20,745 nt of DNA, taken from NCBI GenBank assembly GCA_051453625.1, contig JBOZIK010000001.1, forward strand, positions 210,982,372 through 211,003,116. Reading direction: 5' to 3'. Positions 18,962-20,745 of this stretch are shown in pieces. The stretch is from Welwitschia mirabilis (Eukaryota > Gnetophyta > Gnetopsida > Welwitschiales). The first letter of the stretch is position 1; the number at the start of each line of letters is the position of its first letter. Under the pieces are notes generated by a model. That model was not told where the DNA came from. It ran no database searches and saw only the letters and a program-made list of their open reading frames with translations. The translations under genes were made by a program, and so were the position numbers.

Positions 18962-19735
18962 AGTTTTTTAAATCTATATGATAGAGAAAGCTACTATACT
19001 TTCTTTCAATGCCATGTTGTCTTAAAAGTTTGACAATGGAAATCAAGTTTTAATGTTAATGATTTGGAACATTATTGTGTGCCTTATTTTGTAAAGTTAT
19101 CAGGTTTAACTCTTATTTTTAAGAAATTTAAACCTAATATTATTAATATCCTTTGATCAATTAGTGATCTTCCTTCCTTTCTTAGAACTATAACAAAATA
19201 TTTCATTGATGTAGATTCAATTAATAGAAATAAATTTTAATCACTTAAAATTGGTTCTATTATCTATTATCAATAACTTATTTACTTTAATCATCCAAAT
19301 CCTTGTAACTATTGCAATACAAAAGGCCATTTATTTAACTAATATTCCCTCTTAAAATAATAAAACTATGTTGATGAACTTTGTAAGAACAAATCTAAGA
19401 CTCCTTTTTCTTGAGGGTTTATTTTTGGCCAAAATACTTCATCTAGTGATAAAGAGTTTATGACATAAAAAAAGAAAAATATTCAATCTTCTTTAACTAG
19501 AAAAGGCAAAATAATTTTTTTTAATTTAATACATCTCTTATTCCACAAAATAAATATGCTTCTATCTCAAATGTTACTCTATATAATAATAAACAACCAA
19601 GTATAAAAGACTTTAAAATGATGAAGTCACATAAATAACCTAGCCCTCATGGATCTTTAAAGAAAATTAATCTTTTTAATAAAAGCACTTCTTTTATTAT
19701 ATAATCCTTAAAAGAAAAGGATTTAAACATTTAAG
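18962..19735 (+). pseudogene. L1-like LINE ORF1 (DUF4283-like domain and CCHC knuckle), decayed
   Basis: ORF1 of plant L1 elements binds the element RNA. The frame of 18962 can be followed for about 128 codons. QWKSSFNVNDLEHY and VKLSGLTLIF (19034-19120) match the DUF4283 pattern W-P-FNP-----VPVWVRLPGLPL-FW. SDLPSFLRTITKYFIDVDS follows, matching the segment that ends in -IG-P--iD. The knuckle at 19304-19345 reads CNYCNTKGHLFN, then TAA and TAT where Gln and Cys belong, so C-x2-C-x4-H-x4-C lost its last Cys. All five stops are TAA or TGA, one transition from CAA or CGA/TGG. After a frameshift, the frame of 19531 continues as a Ser/Lys/Asn-rich tail (IPQNKYASISNVTLYNNKQP) typical of the ORF1 C-terminus. 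Confidence 0.8.
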
Positions 19736-19849
19736 TCTCAGGTTTTAGGAGAAAATTGCAAGAACTACATGAGCCTTAATTGTAATTTAATTGTTGATTT
19801 ATTTGATAAAGCAAGGGCCTCATCCTCCATGTGTTCATGATTATATATT

Positions 19850-20393
19850 CTTAGAATATTCGAGAGATCATAGATTACCTTCAAATAAGAAGAGATAAGG
19901 ATTTCATTCAATAAGGTGCCTTATTTCTTAATTTTATATTATGCTAACAAATCAAAATATCTAAAGAAAAAATTATTTATTAAAAATAATACTATATTTA
20001 TCATAAAACATTGTACTAGTAGATGTGATTCTTTGTTCATTATTCATCCATATTGACACTCTAAAATAGTTCGAAATGATCACATTCTTAAAACAGATGT
20101 AGTTGCTTGCTTTTTTCTTCCTCTCACAGAGTTTTTAAAATTCACTTTATTTATTCTCCAAATAAATCTTCTAAAAGACCCATTTTATGGTTATTTTTAA
20201 ATTTCTTTTTGTCAAATGTTATTTGAATTCTTATGGATATTTTAGTATGACATAGAATACATATGATAAAGATAAGGCTTCTTTTTTTCATCTTGATCTC
20301 TCAAAAATAAGTTCTTTGTCTTCTCTTAAAGAGCATATTTGTCTTATTAATTGTCTTTAGTAATGTTACTCTTTTTCTTAAGAAGTGTTTAAT
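19850..20393 (+). pseudogene. L1-like LINE ORF2, endonuclease (EEP) domain, decayed and cut by a gap
   Basis: The apurinic-type endonuclease nicks target DNA to prime reverse transcription. Early sequence reads HRLPSNKKR (19868-19894), similar to the region after the W-N-x-R-G start of the domain. A later frame reads IVRNDHILKTDVVACFFLP. After a frameshift near 20125 it reads FKIHFIYSPNKSSKRPILWL (20137-20196), matching the f-i--iYaPn----R--lW core. At 20233-20252 a one-base loss disrupts what fits the catalytic G-D-F-[NS] motif after I-x-I-L-M. The next segment reads NTYDKDKASFFHLDLSKISS. Reverse transcriptase is not in the window. The spacing after ORF1 and the same strand support one LINE. 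Confidence 0.75.
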
Positions 20394-20745
20394 NNNNNNN
20401 NNNNNNNNNNNNNNNNNNNNNNNNNNNNNNNNNNNNNNNNNNNNNNNNNNNNNNNNNNNNNNNNNNNNNNNNTAGATTACCTTCAAATAAGAAAAGATAA
20501 GGATTTCATTTAATAATGTGCCTTATTTCTTAATTTTATATTATGATAACAAATCAAAATATCTAAAGAAAAAATTATTTATTAAAAATAATACTATATT
20601 TATCATAAAACATTATACTAGTAGATGTATTTTTTAATCATTATTCATCCATATTGACACTCTAAAGTAGTTTGAAATGATCACATTCTTAAAATAGATG
20701 TAGTTGCGTGTTTTTTTCTTCCTCTTACAGAGTTTTTAAAATTCA
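19871..20745. repeat. Duplicated LINE endonuclease segment around a 79-N gap, running off the window
   Basis: 19871-20144 matches 20473-20745 with few differences. The right copy begins exactly at the gap edge and reaches the window end. If this is a contig overlap like the others, the left copy should extend to 20393 and the match should continue about 250 bases past the window. The second copy carries the same decayed endonuclease frames. Confidence 0.88.

Noticed and set aside
1632-20745. A family of regularly spaced direct repeats that might suggest a new repeat-based system
   Set aside because: Each pair is specific to one gap and abuts the Ns exactly. The pairs share no sequence with each other, so assembly overlap explains them.

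Overview
This window looks like a gene-poor stretch of a plant nuclear genome. It is strongly AT-rich, full of stop codons in all frames, and broken by 15 runs of N. Every protein-level signal I could recognise comes from a plant-type retrotransposon: Ty3/gypsy and Ty1/copia LTR elements and an L1-like LINE. All of them are decayed. I see no cellular gene, tRNA, rRNA, CRISPR array or bacterial-style operon, and no convincing new functional system. I cannot name the species.

Layout. 104-720 (+): a Ty3/gypsy aspartic protease pseudogene, followed by a decayed linker. 1171-1593 (+): an unusually long open frame of 140 codons, cut at its 5' side by a gap, which I do not recognise. 1594-4730: no coding signal, with a TG/GA microsatellite at 2394-2474 and two gap-flanking duplications. 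4731-5650: a polypurine tract followed by LTR-like sequence with a repeated palindromic motif. 5651-6443: noncoding, with another gap duplication. 6600-9521 (minus strand): the best-preserved element layout. Read right to left it runs 5' LTR, tRNA-Met-type primer binding site, gag, possible zinc knuckle, protease and the start of reverse transcriptase. A minisatellite of about 25 bp lies inside its LTR. 9990-10645 (+): a copia gag with no recognisable pol after it. 10646-12224: unrecognised sequence duplicated around a gap. 12568-16960: long LTR-like noncoding sequence, with a TATA box at 15653-15661 and a GC-richer block at 16640-16880. 17275-17793 (+): a copia-like solo or orphan LTR followed by a candidate primer binding site. 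18962-20393 (+): a LINE with ORF1 (DUF4283-like domain and CCHC knuckle) and the ORF2 endonuclease. Part of that endonuclease repeats after the last gap, up to the window end.

Two patterns cut across the window. First, 11 of the 15 N-runs have the same sequence on both sides. The left copy always stops at the gap and the right copy always starts at it. This is what unmerged overlapping contig ends look like, probably divergent haplotypes, so roughly 2.8 kb is likely counted twice. Second, where a reading frame can still be followed, most stops and lost motif residues are explained by single C-to-T or G-to-A changes, as expected from long-term deamination of methylated cytosine in silenced elements. 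The open frame at 1171-1593 is the one exception and the best candidate for follow-up.
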